A stretch of DNA of 54,938 nucleotides, taken from Clostridium mediterraneense (GTDB lineage Bacteria > Bacillota > Clostridia > Clostridiales > Clostridiaceae). Below, piece by piece: positions 44,730 to 53,363 of the stretch (position 1 is the stretch's first letter; each line of letters starts with the position of its first letter). The notes below the pieces were generated by a model, which saw nothing but the letters and a program-made list of their open reading frames with translations, was not told where the DNA came from and searched no databases. The translations under genes and the position numbers were made by a program. The DNA is taken from the NCBI RefSeq assembly GCF_900091705.1, contig NZ_LT594785.1, forward strand, positions 2,259,418 to 2,314,355, read 5' to 3'.

Positions 44730-45116
44730 TTAAAAAATAGCTTTAGCTATAAATTGTCCTATAACAACTCCTATTAAGCTTAAGAATAAGTTAAGAACTA
44801 TATTAATTGTTCCAAATCCAATATTACCATTTGATAACATTGTTATTGTTTCTAATGAGAATGTTGAGAAAGTTGTTAATCCTCCCATCATTCCTGTTGT
44901 AATAAAAGTCTTAGCTGTTGGTGATACATAATTTGTTCTTAAAGCCATTTCACTTACGAATCCTATAATTATAGCACCTAATATATTAGCTATTAATGTT
45001 CCATATGGTATAGTACCTGGAATACTTTTTGTAGCCCATAAAGATATTAAATATCTTGTTGCTGCACCTATGAAACCTCCACAACCTACTACCAATACTA
45101 ATAATGATTTTGTCAT
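44730..45116 (-). CDS. crcB: Fluoride exporter CrcB/Fluc
   Basis: A 128-residue, four-helix fluoride channel that works as a dual-topology dimer. Motifs VGCGGFIGAATRYLI near the N-terminus, GTLIANILGAIIIGF (with the conserved Asn) in the second helix and TTGMMGGLTTFSTFSLE in the third are all present, including the Phe-box residues. Only one copy is present, so it should form a homodimer. It is preceded by a fluoride riboswitch, which settles its role. Ribosome site AGGAGG. It has no partner gene. Confidence 0.96.
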   Translation of the reverse strand: MTKSLLVLVVGCGGFIGAATRYLISLWATKSIPGTIPYGTLIANILGAIIIGFVSEMALRTNYVSPTAKTFITTGMMGGLTTFSTFSLETITMLSNGNIGFGTINIVLNLFLSLIGVVIGQFIAKAIF

Positions 45117-45209
45117 ATTTTTTTCCTCCTAACATTGCATGTTTTTCTAAAAAATAAAACAAGCTAAACCTTATCTTTAGTTTACACTATTTTGCAATAA
45201 GGAATAATA

Positions 45210-45257
45210 TGTAGGGGTCATCAGCATTTCTGCGGTTAAAGGTTGACTCCATAACCA
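45210..45257 (-). ncRNA. Fluoride riboswitch (crcB motif)
   Basis: On the minus strand the leader reads GGTTATGGAGTCAACC, then TTTAACCGCAGAAATGC, then TGATGACCCCTAC. This keeps the GG-AUGG-GU-C-CC core, the small P3 hairpin and the conserved GCUGAUG / CUAC end of the crcB motif. It lies about 95 bases upstream of the crcB ATG. A CCTTAT/ATAAGG pairing downstream may be part of the expression platform, but no strong terminator is visible. Confidence 0.93.
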
Positions 45258-45479
45258 AATAAAATCATAAATTTGTAAGTTAAATACAAGCTTAGTATAA
45301 TAACTTTTTATTACAGCTTTGTGTCTATTTTTAGCATATAGTACATATTATTATTATTATTTATACATTCTTTAATATTATTTAATATTTTTCTTTAATA
45401 TCCTTAATAAAAATATTAAATCCACTTGTTCTTATTATCCTAAATTTAAATCAAATATATTCATTAAAACAAAGTAAAT
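45258..45479. other. Intergenic region upstream of crcB, no gene seen
   Basis: About 220 AT-rich bases between the fluoride riboswitch and the lipoprotein terminator. The crcB promoter must lie here, but I cannot point to one with confidence. Confidence 0.4.
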
Positions 45480-45513
45480 AAAAATAGAATATCTATTTAG
45501 ATATTCTATTTTT
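45480..45513 (-). terminator. Terminator after the lipoprotein gene
   Basis: Perfect 16-bp stem AAAAATAGAATATCTA with its complement and 2-base loop, directly after the stop, T-run on the minus strand. Confidence 0.9.
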
Positions 45514-45515
45514 AT

Positions 45516-46526
45516 TTACTTATTTCTTATAGATTTATAAATTCTTGATTCATCCTCTATTACTATTTTATCCGAAGTAAAATAATAATCCTCTATATTT
45601 TCCTTACTAACTAAAGTTACTTTATCTTTTTCATTTCTATCAGTTAGGCTCATTTTATATAAATTTTTATCATCAGAAATAAAATAAAATTCCTTATTTA
45701 CTGTATTTTCCACACTTAAAGTACTTTTTATATTAGCAGCATATATATTAGAGATTTTTTTTATATCATTAGTTCCTCTAATAAGATAAATACTATTATT
45801 ATCATCACTATTACTAGCTACTATAACTTTATTTACAATTGTAAAACTATCAACAGCAAAATCCGTTAATTTATATCTTTCCTTTTTAACTTTATCTATA
45901 GCATATAAATTATATCCATCATCTGCATTTTGAAAATAAATTATATCTCCTGAAACTATAAACTTCGCAGCTCTTTCTTGAGTTATAGCTTCATCTATAT
46001 CGCCATCATAGCTTACAAAATAAATTTTTTCATTATCATCTTCATTAATATAGTAAATTCCATCTTTAGCTGAAACTAAATTTCTACTTCTCATATTATT
46101 TACTTTAGTAGGAACATAATTTTCATCAAATTTATCTGTTTCAAAATAATAAATATTATAATTATCATTAGTATTAGAAAAATAAACTTTATCTGAGTTT
46201 AAAACTAGATTTACTCCTGTAAGCATAGATACTTCTGATTTTCCTTCCATTCCTGAAGTGTTTTTATAAGCTCTATAAATTCTGTTATTATCTTTAATAG
46301 AGGAATAAAAATATTCTTTTTCAGTTTCTACTATTTTTCCTGAACTAATATCTTGATTTTCAGCTACAATTAAAAGTTCCTCTTCATGAGTAACTTCCTT
46401 ATAAGTTTCTATATGACTATTAACCTTAATATTTTTTTCTTCTTTATTTTCACTATTTTCTTCTGCTGTACATCCTGTAAAAGTCATAGCAAATATCCCT
46501 AATATAAATATAAATTTTTTTCTCAA
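45516..46526 (-). CDS. Lipoprotein with beta-propeller-like repeats (DUF5050-like)
   Basis: A protein of about 336 residues with a lipoprotein signal: basic start, hydrophobic core and lipobox TFTGC. The mature part is Asn/Asp/Tyr-rich with about six repeats of a strand pattern such as NIYYFETD, GIYYINEDDNEKIYF, IIYFQNADDGYNLYAIDK and KEFYFISDDKNLYKM. This suggests a beta-propeller of the DUF5050 kind. The frame could start at GTG 46538, but TTG at 46526 has the better spacing to AGGTGG, so I use it. No function is known to me; surface sensor or adhesin-like roles are possible. Confidence 0.8.
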   Translation of the reverse strand: MRKKFIFILGIFAMTFTGCTAEENSENKEEKNIKVNSHIETYKEVTHEEELLIVAENQDISSGKIVETEKEYFYSSIKDNNRIYRAYKNTSGMEGKSEVSMLTGVNLVLNSDKVYFSNTNDNYNIYYFETDKFDENYVPTKVNNMRSRNLVSAKDGIYYINEDDNEKIYFVSYDGDIDEAITQERAAKFIVSGDIIYFQNADDGYNLYAIDKVKKERYKLTDFAVDSFTIVNKVIVASNSDDNNSIYLIRGTNDIKKISNIYAANIKSTLSVENTVNKEFYFISDDKNLYKMSLTDRNEKDKVTLVSKENIEDYYFTSDKIVIEDESRIYKSIRNK

Positions 46527-46641
46527 GTTATTCACCACCTAAAGAAATTTCTAATATATATTATCGATATATATTAAGAAACTCTTTAACTGGCTTTTTA
46601 ATCTAATTACCTTACTTAAATACTTTCACCATATAATATAA

Positions 46642-47055
46642 TTAACCTACTTGTTTTAAAAGTCTTATCATAACATCATTTAACTTTAATTCTCCAAGTC
46701 TTTCAGGAGCAAGTGCCATAACAAGTTTTACTACATTTTCTACTTCATCAACTGTATAAGCTCTAACATCCATAAAAGCATAATCTGGCATAAATTCTGC
46801 TAAATCTGTTGCCATTTCATCAGCAATATTTAAATACTCTTCAAATAATTCATCTTCTGTGCATTGAGATAAATCAAGATCCTCTTCTAACATTTTTCTT
46901 AATATATCTACTGAAATTGAAAGCTCATAAGCAACTATATCTTCTCTCTTTGAAGCCTTGCTTAAATCTGTAATAACTCTATAATCACTTTCTTTTTCTA
47001 TTATCTCTTTTATTTCCTTACTATCAACAACTTGTGTATAAAAATTTACATACAT
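46642..47055 (-). CDS. Conserved-looking soluble protein, unknown function
   Basis: A 137-residue acidic cytoplasmic protein with no signal peptide or membrane segment. It has a strand-rich start (MYVNFYTQVVDSKEIKEII), a helical acidic middle (EEDLDLSQCTEDELFEEYLNIADEMATDLAEF) and a C-terminal helix (LAPERLGELKLNDVMIRLLKQVG). The ribosome site AGGAGTGAC is good. It is monocistronic, 103 bases upstream of the lipoprotein gene. I do not recognise the family. Confidence 0.75.
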   Translation of the reverse strand: MYVNFYTQVVDSKEIKEIIEKESDYRVITDLSKASKREDIVAYELSISVDILRKMLEEDLDLSQCTEDELFEEYLNIADEMATDLAEFMPDYAFMDVRAYTVDEVENVVKLVMALAPERLGELKLNDVMIRLLKQVG

Positions 47056-47361
47056 TAATTATGTCACTCCTATTCTTCATCTAATTAAATTTACATTTAA
47101 TTTTATAGCTTAAAATTTTATATGTCTATACTTAAAATACTTTATTTATAATATATACAAAGCTAAATTTTTATAATCATCTAACTACTAAAATATTTTA
47201 TGTATAACTCTATTTATAGATTTAAATACATATATTTTGGCAAATATTATATTGTATTATTTTTTTAGATAATATTATGTTATTAATTTGTGAGGATTTA
47301 TCTAGCACTTTAATATATAAATTTACTGAGGAATTTAAATTTAAAATTAGAGGGTGAATTT
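47056..47361. other. AT-rich divergent intergenic region
   Basis: About 305 bases between two divergent genes of unknown function. It should contain two promoters. No conserved RNA or repeat seen. Confidence 0.4.
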
Positions 47362-47952
47362 ATGAAATTTAATAAAATAGTAAAACAGAGAATAAAATGG
47401 TCACTTATATTCTCACCACTTATACTACTTTCAATAGCATTAATACTTTATTCTGCTTATGGATCTATGCTTGATAACATACATCATCTTTCAATAATTA
47501 GAAAATATACAGGTATAATAGGACTTATAATCTTTGGTGGATCTATTAGTTTATACATTTTAAGATTACTACTTAAAAATATAAACCCTAAAAACATAAA
47601 TAAATTAGATGAGATATTTAAAAATAAATCTAGTAATTTATCAAAACATCTAAACAATGATAATATTACAGCTATAAAAAAATTCTTATCATATTGGGCT
47701 AAAATATTTCAATCTTTACATATACCACTATCAATAATAGGTCTATCAATTATCGGATATCATGTATATATAGCTTTCTATATGGGTTGGAAATGGACAA
47801 TTGGATACATATTGGGCTTATTAGCAGCTATTTGCTTATTAATTCTAGTGATTCTTGGTATAGCAAGAATATTTAATAAATCAATAAAAGGACATAAATA
47901 TATAGGAATAGCATTTATAATTTTATCAGTACTTCACTTACTTACAATATAA
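47362..47952 (+). CDS. Four-helix membrane protein with intramembrane histidines
   Basis: A 196-residue membrane protein with helices at about 14-32, 46-68, 115-137 and 142-165, plus a final hydrophobic stretch (180-196). Histidines lie in or near helices: SLHIPLS and GYHVYIAFYMGWKW in the third, HKYIG and VLHLLTI at the end. This arrangement recalls b-type cytochromes of the DUF4405 or ferric-reductase-like kind, but heme binding is a guess. An AGAGGGTG ribosome site is present. It is monocistronic and shares a terminator with cbiO. Confidence 0.72.
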   Translation: MKFNKIVKQRIKWSLIFSPLILLSIALILYSAYGSMLDNIHHLSIIRKYTGIIGLIIFGGSISLYILRLLLKNINPKNINKLDEIFKNKSSNLSKHLNNDNITAIKKFLSYWAKIFQSLHIPLSIIGLSIIGYHVYIAFYMGWKWTIGYILGLLAAICLLILVILGIARIFNKSIKGHKYIGIAFIILSVLHLLTI

Positions 47953-47955
47953 AAT

Positions 47956-47997
47956 AAAAAGAGCTTGTATCAACTATATTGATACAAGCTCTTTTTT
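47956..47997. terminator. Bidirectional terminator
   Basis: Perfect 18-bp stem AAAAAGAGCTTGTATCAA with its complement, 5-base loop. It serves the membrane-protein gene on the plus strand and cbiO on the minus strand; the cbiO stop overlaps its end. Confidence 0.93.
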
Positions 47998-48722
47998 TAT
48001 AATATATTATGCTTTTCTAAGAATTCTTTATCTGATAATATTTCGTGATAATCTCCATCTCTTATTACCTTATGATCAGATGAGAACACTATTGCTCTTT
48101 TAAATACTCCTTCAACATATCCAAATTCATGAGTTGAACATATTAAAGTCTTTCCACTTTCATTTAATTTCTTTAAGAAATCTCTTAAGAATCTTTTACC
48201 TTTAGGATCTATTTCATTCATAGGTTCATCTAAAACTAAAACATCTGGATTTAATGAAAGAACACTAGCAATAGCTACTTTTTTCTTTTCTCCACCACTT
48301 AAATTATATGGCTGTCTTTCTTTAAGTTCTGTTATATTTAATATTTCTAAACAGTCATTAACTCTCTTATCCACTTCTTCTTCTGGAAGTCCCATTTGTC
48401 TAGGTCCAAAAGCTATTTCTTCATAAACAGTTGAACAGAATAATTGAGCATCAGAATTCTGAAATATAAAACCTACTCTTTTATGAAAATTCTTACTAAA
48501 GCTATTATTCTCAAGTTTTTTATGAGTTACTTCTTCACCATCAAATATAAATGAACCTTTATTAGGACTAACTAAACCATTTATAACTTTTAAAAATGTA
48601 GACTTACCACTTCCGTTAGGTCCTATAAGTGCTACTGATTCTCCATCTTTTATTTCAAGATTTATATCTCTTAAAGCAACTGTATCCTTATATGCAAAGC
48701 AAACTCCATCAAGTTTTATCAT
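47997..48722 (-). CDS. cbiO: ECF transporter ATPase CbiO (cobalt/nickel)
   Basis: A 241-residue ABC ATPase that powers cobalt or nickel import with CbiM and CbiQ. Walker A GPNGSGKST is near residue 36, the Q-loop FIFQNSDAQLF near 89, the signature LSGGEKKKVAIASVL near 140 and Walker B VLVLDEPMNEID after it. The Q-loop form FQNSDAQLF is typical of ECF ATPases. Only one ATPase gene is present, so it should act as a homodimer. It is third in cbiM-cbiQ-cbiO, with a 34-base gap after cbiQ. Confidence 0.95.
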   Translation of the reverse strand: MIKLDGVCFAYKDTVALRDINLEIKDGESVALIGPNGSGKSTFLKVINGLVSPNKGSFIFDGEEVTHKKLENNSFSKNFHKRVGFIFQNSDAQLFCSTVYEEIAFGPRQMGLPEEEVDKRVNDCLEILNITELKERQPYNLSGGEKKKVAIASVLSLNPDVLVLDEPMNEIDPKGKRFLRDFLKKLNESGKTLICSTHEFGYVEGVFKRAIVFSSDHKVIRDGDYHEILSDKEFLEKHNIL

Positions 48723-48756
48723 AAATTTTCTCTCCTTTTATTTATCTCTAGTTATT

Positions 48757-49551
48757 TTATAAGATAAAGAATAGCGCTATTAATATAGCTATTATTAATA
48801 TATATACTGCATCTATAGCTGTAAATTTAAACTTACCATATGAAACATATTCACCTGTAAATCCCCTGCATTCCATAGCCATATACATGTCTTCCCCCAT
48901 ATTCTTTGATTTAAAGAATAGGTTTCCCATTATACTTGTAATTGAAGTCATCTTTTTGTTATTTTTTCCTACTGACTTTAATTTTAAAGCATATAACATT
49001 TCTAAAGAAAATTCTCCTAATATATAAATATATTTTATTGTTATATCAAAAACAAAAATAAATATATCAGGTACTCTAATTATCTTAAATGCTTTTGTTA
49101 TATCATGCCATTTAGTTGTATTTGAAAGTAAATTAACTGCTATAAGTGTAATAGCTATTTTTAAAACCATCATTAAACTATTATGTATATTTCCCATAAT
49201 CATTGAAGGAATTAAAATTATTAATGTAAATATAGGTACTGTAACACTTATTGCTAAGATTCTTTTAACTACATCTGCTTGAACTGTTGCCAAACATAGT
49301 AGAAAGAATGCTGAAATTATATATGTATATACTGATTGTCTTGATAATGATAAAAATATAATTAAAAGTAAAGTTGAAAATAGCTTTACCATAGGATTTA
49401 TTTTATAAAGAATACCATCTTCATAATTTTTTTCCCTTTTTATCATTGATAAAACACCCATAAACCCCATTATAGTTTTATTTATAAATCCATCCTTATC
49501 CTTTGGTGGATTATATACTTCTTTTTTAAAGAGCCATTCTTTATCTTCCAT
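48757..49551 (-). CDS. cbiQ: ECF transporter transmembrane protein CbiQ
   Basis: A 264-residue membrane scaffold that couples the ATPase to the substrate-binding CbiM. About five helices are visible. The coupling-helix motifs appear as EMLYALKLKSVG and YMAMECRGFTGEY, the A-R-G type signatures of T components. The N-terminus is a longer-than-usual charged stretch (about 1-45). It lies between cbiM (99-base gap) and cbiO. Confidence 0.93.
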   Translation of the reverse strand: MEDKEWLFKKEVYNPPKDKDGFINKTIMGFMGVLSMIKREKNYEDGILYKINPMVKLFSTLLLIIFLSLSRQSVYTYIISAFFLLCLATVQADVVKRILAISVTVPIFTLIILIPSMIMGNIHNSLMMVLKIAITLIAVNLLSNTTKWHDITKAFKIIRVPDIFIFVFDITIKYIYILGEFSLEMLYALKLKSVGKNNKKMTSITSIMGNLFFKSKNMGEDMYMAMECRGFTGEYVSYGKFKFTAIDAVYILIIAILIALFFIL

Positions 49552-49650
49552 ATTATTTACCTCTCTTAATTTTAAACTTTATACAAAAATTACCTTTATA
49601 ATAATAATCACCCCTATCATAATAATAAGGATGATCATTATTAAAATATT

Positions 49651-50655
49651 CTAGAATTGTACTTTATCTTCTTTTTTAAAGCTTGAAAGCACTTTGAATA
49701 AGATTATTAATATTGCAGCACCGATTATAGCTGATAATATATATCCTGCTGTTTCTGACATACCTGAAAATCCATATCCATCACCAATTGCGTGATAACT
49801 AAATCCTGTTTGCATTCCTTGAGGAATAAATCCTATTTTATCTTTTAATTCACTGTGATCCCATTCTCCCCAAGCTGTACCTGTTGCTAAAAGACCTACT
49901 GGTACACAGATTATCATTGCTATTATAAGACCAACAAGACCTTTAAAGATTGAACCAGTTTTTTCTACTGCTACATTTTTTATTTCTTCTGCCTTGTAAA
50001 TAGTTGCTGGTGATACCTTCTTAACATATGAGTATATAGCTACAGTTACTGTTCCTTCAATTAATCCAATAATTGCATGAGCTGAAAGCATTGCTGGTAT
50101 TGAAACGCTTAATGGGTATGGACAGTATAATGGTTGTCCAGATGCAGTGTGGAATAATAATGGTTGAATTCCAAGCTCAATAGATGCACAGAATGCTGCA
50201 GCGTTAAGAGCAATATAACCTGCTATAAATGCTGCTATATATTCTCCCTTTGGAGATTTTATTCTATTTTTTAAGAATCTAAATAAATTATAACCTACTA
50301 TTGACATTACAAATGCCATATTAAATGTATTTGCACCAAATGCTAAAACTCCACCATCTCCGAAGAATAGACATTGAATAAGTAATGCTATTGTTGTTGC
50401 TATTATTGCTGCATAAGGTCCAAGTATTAAAGATGTAATAACTGTTCCTACTGCGTGAGCACTTGTACCACCTGGTGTTGGAACGTTGAACATCATTATT
50501 AAGAATGAAAATGCTGCAAATATTCCTAATAAAGGCATCTTCTTCTTACTTAATTCATTTTTAACTTTTGTTGCTGATCTCTTCCATACTGGAAGCATAA
50601 CTGCACCCATAACCGCACATGTAGATGGGCTAAGGTAATTATCTGGTATATGCAT
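49651..50655 (-). CDS. cbiM: ECF transporter substrate-binding protein CbiM with C-terminal extension
   Basis: A 334-residue membrane component that binds Co2+ or Ni2+. It starts with MHIPDNYLSP; in this family the N-terminal amine and His2 ligate the metal. About seven helices follow, with MFNVPTPGGTSAHAVGTV (His ligand) and FGANTFNMAFV. The C-terminal part (about 225-334) has another helix pair and the segment TAWGEWDHSELKDKIGFIPQGM, a CbiN-like extension, so no separate cbiN is needed. Cobalt and nickel cannot be told apart from sequence. A promoter-overlapping inverted repeat suggests metal-responsive repression. Confidence 0.94.
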   Translation of the reverse strand: MHIPDNYLSPSTCAVMGAVMLPVWKRSATKVKNELSKKKMPLLGIFAAFSFLIMMFNVPTPGGTSAHAVGTVITSLILGPYAAIIATTIALLIQCLFFGDGGVLAFGANTFNMAFVMSIVGYNLFRFLKNRIKSPKGEYIAAFIAGYIALNAAAFCASIELGIQPLLFHTASGQPLYCPYPLSVSIPAMLSAHAIIGLIEGTVTVAIYSYVKKVSPATIYKAEEIKNVAVEKTGSIFKGLVGLIIAMIICVPVGLLATGTAWGEWDHSELKDKIGFIPQGMQTGFSYHAIGDGYGFSGMSETAGYILSAIIGAAILIILFKVLSSFKKEDKVQF

Positions 50656-51079
50656 TTTTTCTCCTCCTAAAACTAACTATTTATTTTTTTCTTAATAGTA
50701 TTGTTTTAATTTTCACTAGTAAAAACTAATTTGTAATCAATTCATTCACATTTTATAACATTGATTACAAAGTGTAAATAAAGAGTTAACAACAAATTAA
50801 TTAATAATTAACTATTTCTTAATAATTTAAACAAAAATAATCTTTTTCATTTAAATTATTTTTTGTATTTAGTTTTATTAATTAAAAATTTCATATTTTT
50901 TGTATTGAAATTATATTCTCAATTAGATTTTTTAATCATTTAATTACTATTTATCAATTAGAGAATAAATAGTTAATATTTTAATACAAAATTAATTAAA
51001 AATTACTATATATGTTTAAACTAATTTTAATTTAATGGTATTATATATATATCATGTGATTTAATTTGGAGGTTATTAT
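50656..51079. other. Divergent intergenic region with cbiM promoter and AT-rich remainder
   Basis: About 420 bases. The left third holds the cbiM promoter and inverted-repeat operator. The rest is very AT-rich and ends in the promoter and GGAGG site of the coiled-coil protein gene. No cobalamin or NiCo riboswitch motif is visible. Confidence 0.5.
50730..50778 (-). promoter_or_regulatory. cbiMQO promoter with overlapping inverted-repeat operator
   Basis: On the minus strand TTTACA (50773-50778), a 17-base spacer and TAAAAT (50750-50755) form a promoter. A perfect 11-bp inverted repeat, TTTGTAATCAA and its complement (50761-50771 and 50730-50740, 20 bases between), places one arm in the spacer and the other just past the start of transcription. 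This is the layout of a repressor site. The identity of the regulator (NikR-like or other) is unknown. Confidence 0.65.
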
Positions 51080-52294
51080 ATGGAAAATAGCTCAAAGGAT
51101 TCTTTGATAAATTTAAATAAAGAAACTTTAAATTCTAACAAAGAAATAACCGCTGATTTAACAAAAGAAGTAGAAACACTACATACGCTAACTAGAATCA
51201 AAGCTACTCTTGAAACTTCTGGTATAGTGGAAAATATACAAAATGATATAGATCTTCTACTATTAAATAGTTTTGAAAATGAAGGCCTTAATAAATTAAA
51301 AAATGAAATTTTAGATTTATATAATTCTCTTGAAAAAGATGCTAGAACATTTTCCGGAATTGTGTATGCTACTATAGAAGAGAAAAAGCAAGCTGAAAAA
51401 GAATATAGAGATATTTATAGACTAAAAAAAATTGCACAAAATACTTTAAATATTAATGAAAGAAAAAAAATCCTAGATAAGATTAATTCAATGGGATTTG
51501 TTAATAAAAATATAGCACCTCTACTCTTTGAAGTAGATACTGCATGTAAAACTTATAATGATGTACATTATAATACTTTTGAAGAATTAGAAATTGCTTT
51601 AGAAGAACAAAATCAATTAAAAGAATTTATAAAGCTTAGTGAAATTTTAGATGAAAAAATACAAATCTCTGCAATTATAAATATAAAAAGAAAAGTTTCA
51701 GAAATAAAAAAACATAAATTTATAAATCCTGAAATCAATAAATGTATTGCAGATATAACAGCCAAACTTCATGTTTTAGAAACTGAAGCTAAAAACTTTA
51801 ATGGTAGACATTACTCTACTCTTGAAGAAGTTCAAAAAGTTCAAGATGAACTATATTATATAGATACTGAATCTTATAAATTTGATATGAATAAAAAAGA
51901 GGGGTTAGAGCTTTTCTTAGAACTTATGAGCTTAAAAGATTTTGAAACCCTTGAAGCAAGAGAAAAACTTAATGAATATAAAAATACTTATTCAGTTTTA
52001 GAAAAAGAATATAATGTTCAATTAAAAGTACAAAATAAAAAAAATACTTTAATTAAAAAGAAAAAGAAATTAAATATAATTTTTTATTCTCATATAGCTA
52101 CTATTATAGCCTTATCAATAAGTATTGCTATTTTTGTTGCTTCAGGCAACTTCATCTCAACAGCAATTCTAGTATTCTTCTCTATTCTTGAAGGTATACT
52201 ATTTACTTCTAATATTATATATTGGATTTATTATAAGACTATATGTTTAACAAATTCACTTAGTGATAAAATCAAATCAAAGTTTAAACAATAA
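51080..52294 (+). CDS. Coiled-coil membrane protein with three repeated motifs
   Basis: A 404-residue protein. Most of it (about 20-330) is charged and helical with coiled-coil character. A short motif recurs at residues about 90, 159 and 240: aromatic-[SN]-G/D-x-x-Y-x-T-x-E-E (FSGIVYATIEE, YNDVHYNTFEE, FNGRHYSTLEE). A basic linker (NKKNTLIKKKKK) precedes two membrane helices (about 333-353 and 360-384). It has no signal peptide, so the repeats are probably cytoplasmic. Ribosome site GGAGG, monocistronic. I do not recognise the family. Confidence 0.75.
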   Translation: MENSSKDSLINLNKETLNSNKEITADLTKEVETLHTLTRIKATLETSGIVENIQNDIDLLLLNSFENEGLNKLKNEILDLYNSLEKDARTFSGIVYATIEEKKQAEKEYRDIYRLKKIAQNTLNINERKKILDKINSMGFVNKNIAPLLFEVDTACKTYNDVHYNTFEELEIALEEQNQLKEFIKLSEILDEKIQISAIINIKRKVSEIKKHKFINPEINKCIADITAKLHVLETEAKNFNGRHYSTLEEVQKVQDELYYIDTESYKFDMNKKEGLELFLELMSLKDFETLEAREKLNEYKNTYSVLEKEYNVQLKVQNKKNTLIKKKKKLNIIFYSHIATIIALSISIAIFVASGNFISTAILVFFSILEGILFTSNIIYWIYYKTICLTNSLSDKIKSKFKQ

Positions 52295-52307
52295 CTACAT
52301 TAATATA

Positions 52308-52341
52308 TAAAAAAGCAGTCTATTTCTAGACTGCTTTTTTT
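52308..52341. terminator. Bidirectional terminator
   Basis: Perfect stem AAAAAAGCAGTCTA with its complement, 4-base loop, A-run and T-run. It is shared by the coiled-coil gene and the convergent Pr6Pr gene, whose stop overlaps its edge. Confidence 0.92.
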
Positions 52342-52996
52342 AAGCTTCAATTCTTTCACCATTTCTATTAAATTTAAATGCCGCTAACAGCTTGTCTATT
52401 GATACTATAAGGAATCCTAGAACTAAAAATGCTGGTATTAATATAAATATTAAATTATGTATTAGTCCCATAATAGTTATAACATTCATATTTAAAAATG
52501 GATATGGATATGAATCTATAATCTCACCTATTCCTAATGCATAGAATAAATAAATTATAGGGAATATAAGCCATAATAAAGCATTCTTAAATTTATATAT
52601 TCCTTTTCTTTCAAATAATAAATAATCTAAAATAAATGCTATTGGTGAAAATCCATGAAGTGTATATTCTTCTAATTTAACTCTTCCATGTGCATGCCAA
52701 TCTTGATTTAATATTAAGAAAAATATAAGTCCTGCAACACATATATAAAGTGTTATAGCACCTCTTACTGAATCTTTATTTAAAAATGTAATCTTCTCTT
52801 TGAAAAATACTTTATTAAAATACCATATAGTCACTGTTATATTACTTAATTCAGTGAAATAAGATATATATCCTAATAACCTTCCCCCAATAGTAGGAAT
52901 AGTATTAGTAGTTAATTGATCAAAAAGCGAAAGTAATAATGCTGCTAGAACTATAATTCCAACAGTTCCTCTGTATATGTTTTTAGTCTTGTTCAT
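52340..52996 (-). CDS. Pr6Pr family membrane protein (FAR-17a/AIG1-like)
   Basis: A 218-residue membrane protein with about six helices. The signature block QDWHAHGRVKLEEYTLHGFSPIAFILDYLLFERKG (about 103-138) marks the Pr6Pr/FAR-17a/AIG1-like group. Animal relatives hydrolyse hydroxylated fatty-acid esters using conserved Thr and His; a Thr and His (YTLHG) are present in the same order. The bacterial role is unknown. Ribosome site AAGAGG, monocistronic. Confidence 0.82.
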   Translation of the reverse strand: MNKTKNIYRGTVGIIVLAALLLSLFDQLTTNTIPTIGGRLLGYISYFTELSNITVTIWYFNKVFFKEKITFLNKDSVRGAITLYICVAGLIFFLILNQDWHAHGRVKLEEYTLHGFSPIAFILDYLLFERKGIYKFKNALLWLIFPIIYLFYALGIGEIIDSYPYPFLNMNVITIMGLIHNLIFILIPAFLVLGFLIVSIDKLLAAFKFNRNGERIEA

Positions 52997-53363
52997 TTTT
53001 TACCTCTTCATTTGTTAATTTTATTAATATATTTACTTCTCAATAAATAATACAAAAAAATATTTTGATTGTCAAACTATCTTTATTGTTTTACTTTTAA
53101 CAATTAATTAACATATTATTAATAAAATTATCATTTAACCTTATTAATCACTAAGTACTTATAGAATATATTAGAAAATCATTTGTATATTATGCCAACA
53201 GATATTTATTTATAAATACCATAATATGAAATTTTATTTAAATCATATTATAATTTTAAGTATTGATTAAATTTATAAATTACAATTTTATTAATGTTTA
53301 TTAACTTTAGATTTACATGAGAAGATTTTATTAGAAATACATAAGAAGGAGATTTTAGGATTT
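52997..53363. other. AT-rich divergent intergenic region
   Basis: About 365 bases. One hairpin with 9-bp arms (53221-53229 and 53243-53251) may be a leader element of the SH3-repeat gene, but it is AT-only and weak. Nothing else is supported. Confidence 0.4.

Noticed and set aside
50656-51079. Cobalamin or NiCo riboswitch upstream of cbiM
   Set aside because: None of the conserved segments of those RNAs is visible; only a promoter and inverted repeat are.
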